The notes: a model not told the origin generated them from the sequence alone. A DNA stretch of 64,000 nucleotides from Patescibacteria group bacterium (GCA_022709545.1 JAKLIP010000002.1:62001-126000); one strand, 5' to 3'. Counted from the first letter of the stretch, positions 41,102 through 50,879 are shown. Program-made: numbers and translations.

Positions 41102-42364
41102 CTAACGCGTTATGCAACCCATGCAAGGATCATATGCCCGAATAAATGCGCGAATCTTTTTTTCTTTTTCTTTTTCACTAACATTTTTTATCCCAGGAAT
41201 AAAAACCGAAATATCATCTTCAAGATTAGACAAGAACTGCGCCGTTGGCGTAATAATATTAATATTTTTTATATAACCCTTAGCATCTATATCAACCCAA
41301 TAATACAATGTTCCTCGCGGATCTTCAATAGCTGCCGCTGCTCTACCTTCTTGGACAGTGTATTCTTTAGTTAGTGCACCTGTAAAGTCTACATTAGCAA
41401 TTTCTCTTAATAATTTTGTTGATTCCTCAATGCAATGTATGATTTCAGCTGCTTTGTATAAAATATTATGAAATGGATTATAGTCCATTTTGTTAAAATT
41501 CAATGATTCTAAATATCTTTTTGCATTATTTGAAAGCTTATCATAATTATTATTGACCCTGGCAATAGCCCCGACCATATAACTCGTTTTGCTGTCCGGA
41601 TTGATTCTTTTAATAATTTCCTTTGGACGGTGAAAAGCATAAAAATTGTTTTCAATATCATTTTTGCTTACATATAATCCCTTATTAGAAACAACGTCTC
41701 CATCATACATAGCGTATTCTCCATTACTTTTAAGACAAATGTATTCTGTTGGCCGACTAAAATTAGGCAATTTTATATTTTTAAAAAAATCAGCTATTTC
41801 TATCATTGCCGGCAGTATTTCTTCTCCTTTTGATATAAGATTTTTTATTTCATTTTTTGTTGGAACTTTTTTAAACCCCCCAACTTCATTTGTCAGTGGG
41901 TGTATTGTTCTTCCACCTATTAAATTTATGATCTCAATTCCATATTCTCTTATTTTTTGAATTTTTTTTGTTTCTTCACTGTATTCATCAGCTGATTGTA
42001 ATTCATTTTCAATATTCATAGAATGAACTACCGACAGAATAAAAAGATTGAAAGAATGAGAATAAATAAATTGGGCACATTCTATAATTTTTCTAAACTT
42101 TATTGTTTCTTCACTAACCTCAATTTTCATGGCTTTTTCAATAGCCTTAATGGATGCCATATTATGAGAAACTGAGCAATTTCCGCAAATTCTTTGGACA
42201 ATAGTAGGCATTTCTTTGTAGTACCGGCCTATTATGACATTTTCGATAATACGAGAATCCCTCAATAATCGCAATTTATGGCTCCTCAGATTACCTTTAA
42301 TAATTTCCGATATAATATCGGTTTGACTTTCGATATTCGCGATGTAATTTATGTTTAGAGACAT
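41102..42364 (-). CDS. [NiFe] hydrogenase large subunit, no C-terminal extension
   Basis: 420 residues. The N-terminal metal ligands are C60 and C63 in RICGNCSVSH; the C-terminal ligands are C414 and C417 in DPCMGCITR, which are the last residues of the protein. All four Ni/Fe cysteines are therefore present. Most large subunits carry a tail that an endopeptidase removes after nickel insertion; here the reading frame stops right at that site, so no such cleavage would be needed. The sequence is closest in feel to group 3 (soluble, cofactor-coupled) enzymes. The small subunit lies 4 bases upstream. No hyp maturation genes are in the window. Confidence 0.9.
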   Translation of the reverse strand: MSLNINYIANIESQTDIISEIIKGNLRSHKLRLLRDSRIIENVIIGRYYKEMPTIVQRICGNCSVSHNMASIKAIEKAMKIEVSEETIKFRKIIECAQFIYSHSFNLFILSVVHSMNIENELQSADEYSEETKKIQKIREYGIEIINLIGGRTIHPLTNEVGGFKKVPTKNEIKNLISKGEEILPAMIEIADFFKNIKLPNFSRPTEYICLKSNGEYAMYDGDVVSNKGLYVSKNDIENNFYAFHRPKEIIKRINPDSKTSYMVGAIARVNNNYDKLSNNAKRYLESLNFNKMDYNPFHNILYKAAEIIHCIEESTKLLREIANVDFTGALTKEYTVQEGRAAAAIEDPRGTLYYWVDIDAKGYIKNINIITPTAQFLSNLEDDISVFIPGIKNVSEKEKEKKIRAFIRAYDPCMGCITR

Positions 42365-42368
42365 ATTT

Positions 42369-43136
42369 TTATTTTTTTTCCTTTGCTTCTATATCATCCC
42401 TTAAACCATATATCTCAGATATATTTTCGAATTCTTCATCATTTATTATGTTTCTTAAAGATTCACGCACCTCTTTTATGTTAGTTGAAGGACGCAATCC
42501 CCGACAACCTTGGCATGGCATATTATAGCTAGGACACACAGCATCACAACCGCCCAAAATCATTGAACCAAAACACGGTTTTTTATCTAAAAGCAAACAC
42601 CTGTTTCCTTTTGCTCTGCATTGTATGCAAACCGATTTATCCGGAATTTTTGGAAAATCTTTGCTAGAAATTGCACTTTCTAAAATAATTGGAAAATATT
42701 CTAGAAATTCTTCTCCGCTAATCGGACAACCAGGGAAAGTAAAATCAACTTTTACAAAATTATCAATTTCTTTAATTGGCTCATCTTTTATGCCGTGTAT
42801 ATATCTATAAAAGTGTTTGGCTGATTGTTTTTGTTCACGATAATTTTTTATTTCTGGAATTCCTCCCATTGCTCCGCAATTTCCTAAAACAACTAATTTT
42901 TTGCTTTTTTCCCTGAGAGATATTAGTGTTTTTTTATCTTCTTCCGTTATTGGGTTACCTTCAACAAAACCTATATCCAATATTAATTCTGAGTTACTAT
43001 TAATTTTAAACAAATCAAAATCAACAATTTCAACATTCTTCATGATATCAATAAATTTTTTTCCCAAATTAAGCAAAGCAAATTGACATCCCTTACAAGA
43101 TGACAGGCTCACAATGGCTACTTTTTGTTTTTTCAT
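42369..43136 (-). CDS. [NiFe] hydrogenase small subunit with extra cluster cysteines
   Basis: 255 residues. The proximal [4Fe-4S] ligands are C14, C17 (SSCKGC), C87 (GNCGAMGG) and C137 (PGCPISG). The C-terminal part has C170-x2-C173, C180, C188, C197, C201, C208 and C211, enough for two more clusters, as in MvhG- and HydD-type small subunits. It relays electrons from the active site to an unseen partner. Neither a diaphorase nor a ferredoxin subunit is encoded next to it. Confidence 0.9.
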   Translation of the reverse strand: MKKQKVAIVSLSSCKGCQFALLNLGKKFIDIMKNVEIVDFDLFKINSNSELILDIGFVEGNPITEEDKKTLISLREKSKKLVVLGNCGAMGGIPEIKNYREQKQSAKHFYRYIHGIKDEPIKEIDNFVKVDFTFPGCPISGEEFLEYFPIILESAISSKDFPKIPDKSVCIQCRAKGNRCLLLDKKPCFGSMILGGCDAVCPSYNMPCQGCRGLRPSTNIKEVRESLRNIINDEEFENISEIYGLRDDIEAKEKK

Positions 43137-43180
43137 ATTTTTCAGGTATTGCTGTATGCATTATTTTTCCGGACTTATTT

Positions 43181-44086
43181 TTATGAATGATCAACACATT
43201 CAATTTTTTCTTTTCCCGGAGCTTTTCCTTCACTGCCATAATAGCGGATCCTTTCTTTGACTGCATTTTTTACAGCTTCTTGAGCATCACCCAAAACTTT
43301 CCTTATATCAAAAGATATATCATTCTGCTGGCGCGCCATTTTAACAATACTATTTATAAAAGACAACCTTATGGCTGTATCTACGTTGAAACAACATACA
43401 CCGCGTGCAATTACTTCCTTTACTTTACCGTTTTCCCAATCGGACGCCCCATGTAAAATAAGCGGTATGGGAATTTTTTTATGAATAGCTTCAAGTCGTT
43501 CATAATCCGGTTCCTTGCGTTCTTTAAAGAATCCGTGCGCATTACCGATAGCCACAGCTAAAGCGTCTATGCCTGTACGGCAATAATAGTCTGCAGCCTG
43601 ATCGGGATCAGTCATATATTTATCCCAATCAATTTCACCAGCCATTGAAGTTTCACCAATATAAGGAACACTCCCTAATTCTCCTTGAACACATACATTT
43701 TTTTTATGATACAATTCAACAACTTTTCTTGTTGCAAGCACATTATCTTCATAGGCTTTCCTCGAACCATCATACATTACCGAATTAAAGCCTATCACAT
43801 CAACACAACGTTCAATTATTTCTAAATTTCTACCATGATCGAGATGGATACCAATTGGAATATCAGGGGCATAAAATTCTGCACAATTTTTTATTAACTG
43901 AAATATGGCACGACCACCTGCATATTCCAATGTTTTCTCAGTCACTTGAATAATAACCGGACTATTCATTTCTTTGGCAGCATCAATAATAGCTCTTGTA
44001 GTTTCCAGGTTTGTCGTATTAAATGCTCCGACTGCATATCCGCCTTTTTGAGCTTTGTTTAAAATTTCTTTAACAGATGTAATCAT
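43181..44086 (-). CDS. fba: Class II fructose-bisphosphate aldolase
   Basis: 301 residues, zinc-dependent. Zinc and substrate motifs are seen as GIHLDHG (His ligand), AIGNAHG and ILHGASDW, and the C-terminal GVCCFNVDTAIRLSF. Cleaves fructose-1,6-bisphosphate. It sits 15 bases after tpiA, so two successive glycolytic enzymes are co-transcribed. Confidence 0.95.
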   Translation of the reverse strand: MITSVKEILNKAQKGGYAVGAFNTTNLETTRAIIDAAKEMNSPVIIQVTEKTLEYAGGRAIFQLIKNCAEFYAPDIPIGIHLDHGRNLEIIERCVDVIGFNSVMYDGSRKAYEDNVLATRKVVELYHKKNVCVQGELGSVPYIGETSMAGEIDWDKYMTDPDQAADYYCRTGIDALAVAIGNAHGFFKERKEPDYERLEAIHKKIPIPLILHGASDWENGKVKEVIARGVCCFNVDTAIRLSFINSIVKMARQQNDISFDIRKVLGDAQEAVKNAVKERIRYYGSEGKAPGKEKIECVDHS

Positions 44087-44101
44087 ATGTTTTTGTATTA
44101 T

Positions 44102-44875
44102 TTATTTATCAATTGTTTCAGCCATTTTAATGAAATTCAAAGGATTAAGGCTTTCTTTTCCGACTAAAACTCCGTCCATGCCCGGCTCTATGCATGTTTC
44201 TTTTATATTTTCAGGAAAAACCGAACCGCCATAAATAATTTTTACTTTTTCGGCAACTTTTAATTTATATTTTCTAATTAAAAATTTTTTTATCAATATT
44301 TTTGCACTCATTATTTCATCAATTACTGGCAAACGATTGGGATTATTTGAACTTATGGCCCAGACCGGTTCATAGCAAATTATGACATCAGCTATTTTTT
44401 TAGTATTTATGTTGTTTAAGCAATTTTTTAATTGTTCAAAAATTACCGCCTCTCCACTTCCATTTTTCTTTTCCTCGGCATTTTCACCAACACAAAGAAT
44501 AACTTTCAATCCATTCTTCAGAACAGCATGAATTTTTAAATTTATCTTATCATCATTTTCAAAAAAATATTTTCTCCGATCACTATGCCCAAGAATTACA
44601 TATTCCCCTCCCATATTCTTTATCATCGGCACAGAAATTTCTCCCGTATATGGACCTTTCTCTTCCCAAAAAATATTTTGAGATCCGATTGAAATATTTT
44701 TTGCTTTCAACTCTTTAACAAAAGATTCGACATGGACATATGGGGGGCATAAAACAAACTCGGCATTTGTTATTTTCCTTTTTTTTAATTCTTTTTTAAA
44801 CAATTCAAAATATTTTTTGCGTTCAGCAGAGCTCAGTAGGTTCATTTTCAGGTTTCCAACTATTATCTTTTTCAT
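44102..44875 (-). CDS. tpiA: Triosephosphate isomerase
   Basis: 257 residues. N-terminal GNLKMN (family GNWKMN, with Leu for Trp) holds the catalytic Lys, GHSDRR the catalytic His, YEPVWAIS the catalytic Glu, and YGGSV/GVLVGKESL the phosphate grip. Interconverts the two triose phosphates. Confidence 0.96.
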   Translation of the reverse strand: MKKIIVGNLKMNLLSSAERKKYFELFKKELKKRKITNAEFVLCPPYVHVESFVKELKAKNISIGSQNIFWEEKGPYTGEISVPMIKNMGGEYVILGHSDRRKYFFENDDKINLKIHAVLKNGLKVILCVGENAEEKKNGSGEAVIFEQLKNCLNNINTKKIADVIICYEPVWAISSNNPNRLPVIDEIMSAKILIKKFLIRKYKLKVAEKVKIIYGGSVFPENIKETCIEPGMDGVLVGKESLNPLNFIKMAETIDK

Positions 44876-44890
44876 AAATTTTTATTTTTA

Positions 44891-45370
44891 TTAAAAATAC
44901 ACAGTCAAGCCTAGAACTATTATCCCCGAAACCATTGTTCCGAAAAGCATAAGAGGCAGTGATTTTTTAAGCACAATGCCAAACACAAAAGAAGCCAGGG
45001 CTGCTGTCATTCCGCCCAGAAACGGAATCGGTGTCGCTGCCAAAATAAAAATTGCCCATTCTCCGTATTTTTCCATTTTGCTGCCCGTTCTTTTGCGCGT
45101 GTGTTCAAAAAGCCATTTGAAAAATTTGGCAAAAAAGGATATATATCTGGAAAGCAACTTAGATATTGGATCCAACAATAAAACTATGATCACCATGGCA
45201 AAATATGTTCCAGCTACGGAATAGAACCAGGCAGCTGCCGGCGTTAGGTTATAAATTTTCACTGCCAATGGGATTGAGGCACGCAGTTCAGTTATAGGAA
45301 TAAGGGCAATTATAAAAGTTGCGAGTTCTTTGGGAAAATTGGAAAAAAAATTTATTATAAAATCATGCAT
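44891..45370 (-). CDS. Small multidrug-export-family membrane protein
   Basis: 159 residues with four or five membrane segments. The pattern ELATFIIALIPITELRASIPLAVKIYNLTP and the KYGEWAIFILAATPIPFLGGMTAALASFVFG segment match the Sm_multidrug_ex (COG2426) family. The transported substrate is not established. It lies between galT and tpiA in the same direction. Confidence 0.85.
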   Translation of the reverse strand: MHDFIINFFSNFPKELATFIIALIPITELRASIPLAVKIYNLTPAAAWFYSVAGTYFAMVIIVLLLDPISKLLSRYISFFAKFFKWLFEHTRKRTGSKMEKYGEWAIFILAATPIPFLGGMTAALASFVFGIVLKKSLPLMLFGTMVSGIIVLGLTVYF

Positions 45371-45380
45371 GAAATATATT

Positions 45381-46403
45381 TTAAAGTTGTTTTCTGAGAA
45401 ATTCCGCCGCTATTTCCGGTTGAATCGTAGAAACTTCAATGCCGGTTTCCAATTCAAATCCCGCCCAAGTTGCGGTATGCGGCAAAATTTCAATATGCCA
45501 GTGAAAATGAGCATAGTCTCTTCCGTCGCATGGCGAAGTATGGATATAAAAATTATATGGTGGATCATTAAGAGCTTTATAAATTGATCCCAATCCTTTT
45601 TGAAAAACCTCCGCTAATTTTATTTTCTGATCATCGGTAATCCTTTCAAAATATGGGCTGTGTTTTTTCGGCATAACCCAAACTTCAAATGCGGCTCTTG
45701 AGGCAAAAGGACAAAATGCAATGAATTCTTCGTTTTCAAAAACTACCCGTTTTTTTTCAATACTTTCATATTCCGCCATTATGCAATATACGCAATGTTT
45801 ATTGCTCCTGTAGTATTGCTCGGCTCCATCTAATTCCAACTTTATATAAGGTGCCACTACCGGAATGGCCATAAGCTGTGAGTGCGGATGAGATATTGAT
45901 GCGCCAGCCTCTTTTCCATGATTATGGAAAATTGCAATATAATTTACATTCCTTTTATTCATCAGATCTATAAATCTTTCTTGATAAGCATCGAATACTT
46001 CTGCAACTTCAATGGTATTCATAAGAGCCAGCTGTCTGTAATGGTCTCTAGTAACTATTATTTCGTGATAGCCAGCTCCCGGCATAGCAAAATATGGACC
46101 TTCTGCCAATGATTTTACTAAACTAACACTGCAAAAAGATGGATATTTGTTGGGAAAAACTCTGAGTGTCCATTCGTCATCAGACTTTTTATATATAAGC
46201 ACATCTTTTTCTTGCCCAGAGGCTACTGGATCTTCAAAGAGACATTTTTCTATACCTTTATCATCTTGAATCCTTTGAAAAATAGCAAAATCGTCCGGAC
46301 GTTTAGCCCGTCCTGTCGCAATAACAACCCAATCGCCAGAAACCAGATCCTGTCTGAGTTCAGATGCCGCAATATTTTTCTTTTTTATCTTTGTTTTAGG
46401 CAC
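45381..46403 (-). CDS. galT: Galactose-1-phosphate uridylyltransferase
   Basis: 340 residues of HIT fold. Opening RQDLVSGDWVVIATGRAKRPDDF; active site HNHGKEAGASISHPHSQLMAIP with H172-P-H174 as uridylyl acceptor; C-terminal HWHIEILPH. Swaps UMP between UDP-glucose and hexose-1-phosphate; some relatives use other sugars. It can feed sugar nucleotides to the surface glycan genes. Confidence 0.94.
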   Translation of the reverse strand: MPKTKIKKKNIAASELRQDLVSGDWVVIATGRAKRPDDFAIFQRIQDDKGIEKCLFEDPVASGQEKDVLIYKKSDDEWTLRVFPNKYPSFCSVSLVKSLAEGPYFAMPGAGYHEIIVTRDHYRQLALMNTIEVAEVFDAYQERFIDLMNKRNVNYIAIFHNHGKEAGASISHPHSQLMAIPVVAPYIKLELDGAEQYYRSNKHCVYCIMAEYESIEKKRVVFENEEFIAFCPFASRAAFEVWVMPKKHSPYFERITDDQKIKLAEVFQKGLGSIYKALNDPPYNFYIHTSPCDGRDYAHFHWHIEILPHTATWAGFELETGIEVSTIQPEIAAEFLRKQL

Positions 46404-46452
46404 TTTTTGTTTTTTATCCTTATTAAATCAGATCAATATTAAAAAATCTGAA

Positions 46453-47223
46453 TTATTTATTTGATGGTTTAATTTTCTTAATTTTATAGTTTCCAGCAAT
46501 TAATCTTCCTTTTGTCTTAAATAAATCAATTAATACTTGTATAAAACCATTTGGTCCGGTTAGGCTTACTGTTGAACCTTCTTCATTCAGCCAACGTACC
46601 GGCATTTGCTTTATTTTAAATCCAAGTTTTTTGGCTAATATTATTAATTCAAAATCAAATCCAAACCTATCAACAACCATACGCTTAGAAACTTCATGTG
46701 CTGCCTTATTGGTTAACATTTTAAACCCACACTGTGTGTCTGGAAAACTCCAAAGTCCAAGGACTATGCGTATAAGCCAATTACCTCCTTCTCCCATAAT
46801 TTCCCTATACTTGGGCTGGTGAACCTGTATAAAGGAACCTTTTATTTTCCGGGATCCAATAACAACATCTGCTCCTTTTTCTAGTTCGGGCAAAAATTTT
46901 TCTACATGAGTTATTGATGTCGATCCATCTGCATCGAGAAAAACCACATATTTACCTTTCGATTCAAGAAGACCCTGCCTAACCACATAGCCTTTGCCAT
47001 GATTTTCTTTATTATTGATCAGCCGGATGTTTTTTATCTGATTAGAATAATTTCTGACTATTTCAGCGGTATTATCAGGAGATCCATCCACAACTACAAT
47101 AATTTCATAACTGTAGTTGTTGACTGATAGAAACTTTTCTATTTCCAGAAGATTTTGACCGATGCGCTCCCCCTCTTTGTAGGCCGGTATAACTATTGAT
47201 AAATAGGGTTGGTTTTCGTTCAT
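46453..47223 (-). CDS. GT2 family glycosyltransferase (dolichol-phosphate mannosyltransferase-like)
   Basis: 256 residues. GT-A motifs SIVIPAYKEGERIGQNL, VVDGSPDNTAEI, the metal-binding FLDADGSTS and RKIKGSF; later WSFPDTQCGFKMLTNKAAHEV and DRFGFDFEL are typical of DPM1/ALG5-type enzymes. No membrane tail. It would charge a polyprenyl phosphate with a hexose. Confidence 0.92.
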   Translation of the reverse strand: MNENQPYLSIVIPAYKEGERIGQNLLEIEKFLSVNNYSYEIIVVVDGSPDNTAEIVRNYSNQIKNIRLINNKENHGKGYVVRQGLLESKGKYVVFLDADGSTSITHVEKFLPELEKGADVVIGSRKIKGSFIQVHQPKYREIMGEGGNWLIRIVLGLWSFPDTQCGFKMLTNKAAHEVSKRMVVDRFGFDFELIILAKKLGFKIKQMPVRWLNEEGSTVSLTGPNGFIQVLIDLFKTKGRLIAGNYKIKKIKPSNK

Positions 47224-47286
47224 TATTTTTTTAGTTATTTTGTTATTTAATACACTAAACTTATCTTTATTATAGCATAAAATCCC

Positions 47287-47322
47287 AAAACTTTAAACTT
47301 TCAATGAAAGTTTTAAATTTTG
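47287..47322 (-). terminator. Terminator of ruvX
   Basis: AAACTTTCA pairs with TGAAAGTTT in the core of a longer, imperfect AT-rich stem (CAAAA/TTTTG outside it). It lies 6 bases after the ruvX stop. Confidence 0.6.
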
Positions 47323-47327
47323 AGATT

Positions 47328-47759
47328 CTAGAGATTCTGGTCCAGCCATTCCTGTAAAATAATTCTAGCCGCTTCTTTATCGTCTGACTGGCTTATATTC
47401 TTTTTTCCGTGTTTTTTTATGTTATCCTGAGCTATTTTAGTTGTAAACATTTCCTCCTGAAACATTACCGGCAGCCCAGTTTTTTCTTTAATCATTTCAG
47501 CAAAATCAGATTTTTCTTCTGCACTCTTAATGTCTTTATTATGAGTTGTTATGCCTATGATTATAGTTTTTACATTTTCTTTTTTTACAATTTCATCCAG
47601 TTTTTCGAAAAAATTTTTGTTATTTAGAAATGTGTCCAAAGCAAAAGCCATCCGCGTTTCTTCATCGGCTATAGCCAATCCTATTTTTGATTTACCGAAA
47701 TCTATGCCCAAAATGTGCCCTATCAGAGCCTCATTTTGACCAGCTATTGACATTTTCAT
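47328..47759 (-). CDS. ruvX: YqgF/RuvX family nuclease
   Basis: 143 residues of RNase H fold. ILGIDFGKSKIGLAIADE carries the first catalytic Asp, TIIIGITTHNK the second strand and SDDKEAARIILQEWLD the last acidic residues. Relatives process the 5' end of pre-16S rRNA and resemble Holliday-junction resolvases. The first 16 residues are longer than usual. Confidence 0.9.
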   Translation of the reverse strand: MKMSIAGQNEALIGHILGIDFGKSKIGLAIADEETRMAFALDTFLNNKNFFEKLDEIVKKENVKTIIIGITTHNKDIKSAEEKSDFAEMIKEKTGLPVMFQEEMFTTKIAQDNIKKHGKKNISQSDDKEAARIILQEWLDQNL

Positions 47760-47825
47760 AAATTTATGCTAGTATTGAAGGCTAGTAAAAAATAAAATAA
47801 TTGTTATTTAAAAATGGAGGAAATT

Positions 47826-48083
47826 ATGAATAAAAAAGACTTTAGAGATTTTAAATGGGCATTCTCAGTAGCCTTTGGATTATTTTCTTTGTATCTTATG
47901 TACTTTGGATTTAAAGCCATATGCTACACTTACATGGAAGAAAAGTGGCAGGGTTACCTATTAAGCAGCCCTCCATATGTGGCCTGGCTAATGTTCTTTA
48001 TTTTTGCTCTCTTGGCTATATTACTGTGGCCAAGACAGGGAAATTATAAGCTAAAAAAATCTAAGGAAGTGGCAAAAAAATAA
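47826..48083 (+). CDS. 85-residue two-helix membrane protein
   Basis: GGAGG precedes the ATG at 47826 by five bases. Two transmembrane segments (about 9-31 and 48-68) with an aromatic external loop (YTYMEEKWQGYLLSSPPY) and a basic end. A strong terminator follows. No family recognised. Confidence 0.72.
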   Translation: MNKKDFRDFKWAFSVAFGLFSLYLMYFGFKAICYTYMEEKWQGYLLSSPPYVAWLMFFIFALLAILLWPRQGNYKLKKSKEVAKK

Positions 48084-48106
48084 ACCCTCTGTGCCCTTCC
48101 GCCCAT

Positions 48107-48145
48107 GCCCCCTTGGTAGTCATAGACTATTGAGGGGGTTTTTAT
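48107..48145 (+). terminator. Terminator of the small membrane protein gene
   Basis: CCCCCTT pairs with GAGGGGG, with inner TAGT/ACTA pairing, followed by TTTTTATTT. Confidence 0.8.
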
Positions 48146-48180
48146 TTAAAAAAACTTTATCGCCTTTTATTTCTTGTGCT

Positions 48181-48945
48181 CTATTTTGTTAACACTTCCA
48201 CTCCATTTTCCGTAATCAAAATCGTGTTTTCATAATGCGCGCTAAGTTTTCCATCAGCTGTAGAAAAAACCCAGTCATCTTTTCCTAAAACCGTTTTATA
48301 ATCGCCTTGATTAACCATTGGTTCCAATGCCAATGTCATTCCCTTTTTTAAAACAACATCTCTGTATCCATTTTCAAAATAATTCAAAACCTGGGGTTCT
48401 TCATGAAGTTTTTTTCCGATTCCGTGCCCGACCAAGTTCTTGACCACTGAAAAACCTGCCGCTTCAACAATTTTCTGCACAGTCTTAGAATATTCGCTGA
48501 GATTGGCACCGTCTTTTAATTTAGCTACGCCTTTCCAAAAAGATTTTTCCGTAATTTCCATAAGCATTTTAGCTTCGTCACTGATTTTACCAACTGCAAA
48601 AGTGCGCGCCATATCAGAAAAATATCCATCTATTTCAATACCGATATCAATTTTAAGAAGATCACCTTCATTTAATGTCCTACTTGGATTTGGAATGCCG
48701 TGCACAACCTCATCATTCAGAGAAGCACATATCGTAGCTGGGAATAAATTTATGCCCTCTCCATAGCCTTTAAAAGCCGGCTTGGCACCACGCGCAAAAA
48801 CAAGCTCTTCAGAGAGCTTGTCCAGTTGCAAAGTGTCTATGCCAGGCTTGATTTCTTTTTCCAACTCTTTCATGATTTCCGCCAGCATATGACCAGCTTT
48901 TCGCATAATTGCAATTTCTTGTTCGGTTTTAACTGAAATGCCCAT
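48181..48945 (-). CDS. map: Methionine aminopeptidase, type I
   Basis: 254 residues. The dinuclear metal ligands lie in IDIGIEIDGYFSDMARTF, GHGIGKKLHEEP, ALEPMVNQG and AHYENTILI. Removes the initiator Met from new proteins. It is the last gene of the secY-adk-map tail of the ribosomal operon; infA, rpmJ and rpsM do not follow it. Confidence 0.96.
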   Translation of the reverse strand: MGISVKTEQEIAIMRKAGHMLAEIMKELEKEIKPGIDTLQLDKLSEELVFARGAKPAFKGYGEGINLFPATICASLNDEVVHGIPNPSRTLNEGDLLKIDIGIEIDGYFSDMARTFAVGKISDEAKMLMEITEKSFWKGVAKLKDGANLSEYSKTVQKIVEAAGFSVVKNLVGHGIGKKLHEEPQVLNYFENGYRDVVLKKGMTLALEPMVNQGDYKTVLGKDDWVFSTADGKLSAHYENTILITENGVEVLTK

Positions 48946-48947
48946 AT

Positions 48948-49586
48948 TTATAAATTTTCTATAATATCCTTAAAAACTTTTTCTACGCTTTGCCTGCCAT
49001 CCACCTCAACAAGCATATCTTTTTTCCGGTAATATTCAATGACAGGAACAGTGACTTTTTGAAATGTATCAAGACGTTTTTTAACACCTTCCGGAGTATC
49101 ATCAAAACGCTGCCTGATCTGATCGCCACACTTTGGACAAGGCATGTTTTTATTTTCTATATCTTCACCTAAAATAAATTGCTTATTACACGAAGGACAG
49201 ATGTAACGTTTGCTTATTCTTTTTATAGATTCCTCACGCGACAGAGTTATGGATATAGCCCTATCTATAGACCTGTTAATATTTTTCAGCATATTTTCTA
49301 TGAGCGTAATCTGACTTGTAAGTCTTGGCGCGCTGTCCAATATTATACCTTTTTCGGCTGGAACTTTTTTAAGCTCGTTGCCAAGAACTTCAACCATTAT
49401 TTCATCAGGAATCATTTCCTTTTTTTCATTTAAAATGCTGATTTTTTTGCCTAAGGATGTATTCTCTCTACCAATTTTACGAAAAATGTTTCCCGTTTCA
49501 ATATGCACAAGGTTATATTTTTCGGAAATTTTTTCTGCTTGTGTCCCCTTACCACATCCCTGCGGACCAAATATTATAAGATTCAT
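48948..49586 (-). CDS. adk: Adenylate kinase
   Basis: 212 residues. P-loop GPQGCGKGTQ (7-16), the NMP-binding ETGNIFR, DSAPRLTSQ, and a zinc-binding LID with C-x2-C...C-x2-C (CPSCNKQF, CPKCGDQ). The family Gly-Phe-Pro-Arg segment reads SAPR. Balances ATP, ADP and AMP. Confidence 0.96.
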   Translation of the reverse strand: MNLIIFGPQGCGKGTQAEKISEKYNLVHIETGNIFRKIGRENTSLGKKISILNEKKEMIPDEIMVEVLGNELKKVPAEKGIILDSAPRLTSQITLIENMLKNINRSIDRAISITLSREESIKRISKRYICPSCNKQFILGEDIENKNMPCPKCGDQIRQRFDDTPEGVKKRLDTFQKVTVPVIEYYRKKDMLVEVDGRQSVEKVFKDIIENL

Positions 49587-49607
49587 TTTCGTCTCAAATT
49601 TTATTTT

Positions 49608-50879
49608 TTAAAATCCTTCGTAATCTCTCATTACTAACTGACTTTCTATTTGCTTTATTGTCTCTATAACAACTGCTACTACTATAAGTATGCTTGTACC
49701 TCCTATCCTGATAAATTGTATATTTGTCAGACCTTGAATAACAAAAGGAAGGACTGCAATTGCTCCTAAAAAAATTGAACCCGTCAGAGTAATACGGTTC
49801 ATGATTTTATAAAGAAAATCTGCCGTTGTTTTTCCAGGACGTATACCAGGAACGTATCCGCCTTGTTTTTGAAGATTCTCAGAAATCTTAACCGGATCAA
49901 ACACTACGGCTGTATAAAAATATGTAAACATGACAACTAGCAAAAAATAAAGTCCACCATAAAACCATTGGTTCTGAAAAAGATTATATATGAATTCGGC
50001 ACTATTAGCGACGAATTGATTATTAACCTTCATCAAAAAAGAGGCTATCATTCCGGGAAAGAGCATTATGGACATAGCGAATATTATTGGAATTACGCCT
50101 GCTTGATTTACACGAAGTGGAAGATGCGATTGCACACCTCCATAGGTCTTATCTCCCCTAATTCGTTTTGCATAGGAAACTGGAATATTGCGTTGCCCTT
50201 CCGTAACCATAACTATCCCAGCTATAGTTATAAGAGTTGCTATTAAAAGAGCAGCATATATAAAAATTTGAGTTGAATCAAAAGTCAGTAATACTTGTGA
50301 AAAACCAGATGGTAATGAGCTTACGATTCCGGCAAATATTATGAGCGACACTCCATTGCCTATTCCTTTTTCGGTTATAAGTTCACCGAGCCACATAAGT
50401 AAAATTGTACCAGCTGTAGCTACTATAACAATAGTTGCAACATCATAAACAGATGTCACCTGAAGGACATTTTGTGAACGCAGAAGCGTAATCATGCTGA
50501 ATGTCTGCAATGCTGCCAATGGAACAGTAAACCATCTCGTCCACATATTAAACTTTTGCCTTCCTGCCTCGCCTTCTTCTTTATACATTTGTTCAATGCG
50601 AGGAACTACCATAGTTAAAAGCTGCATAATGATTGAAGCTGTAATATATGGACCAACTCCAAGCATAACAATAGATATATTCGAAAGACCTCCTCCTGAA
50701 AATATATTCAGCATTCCGAGAAGCTGATTGCTTTCGAAAAGACTGCGCAATTGATCAACATTAACTCCTGGTAGAGGAATGTTTGCTGCAATTCTAAAAA
50801 TAACAAGAATAACCAATATAAAAAATATCTTATTTCTAAGTTCTCGTACTTTGAAAATTTGCGTTATTTTTTCTAACAT
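49608..50879 (-). CDS. secY: Protein translocase subunit SecY
   Basis: 423 residues with ten transmembrane helices. Typical segments are RIAANIPLPGVN near the start (plug region), GIGNGVSLIIFAGI, GQRNIPVSYAKR and LRVNQAGVIPIIFA. It forms the Sec channel for exported and membrane proteins of this genome. Confidence 0.97.
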   Translation of the reverse strand: MLEKITQIFKVRELRNKIFFILVILVIFRIAANIPLPGVNVDQLRSLFESNQLLGMLNIFSGGGLSNISIVMLGVGPYITASIIMQLLTMVVPRIEQMYKEEGEAGRQKFNMWTRWFTVPLAALQTFSMITLLRSQNVLQVTSVYDVATIVIVATAGTILLMWLGELITEKGIGNGVSLIIFAGIVSSLPSGFSQVLLTFDSTQIFIYAALLIATLITIAGIVMVTEGQRNIPVSYAKRIRGDKTYGGVQSHLPLRVNQAGVIPIIFAMSIMLFPGMIASFLMKVNNQFVANSAEFIYNLFQNQWFYGGLYFLLVVMFTYFYTAVVFDPVKISENLQKQGGYVPGIRPGKTTADFLYKIMNRITLTGSIFLGAIAVLPFVIQGLTNIQFIRIGGTSILIVVAVVIETIKQIESQLVMRDYEGF

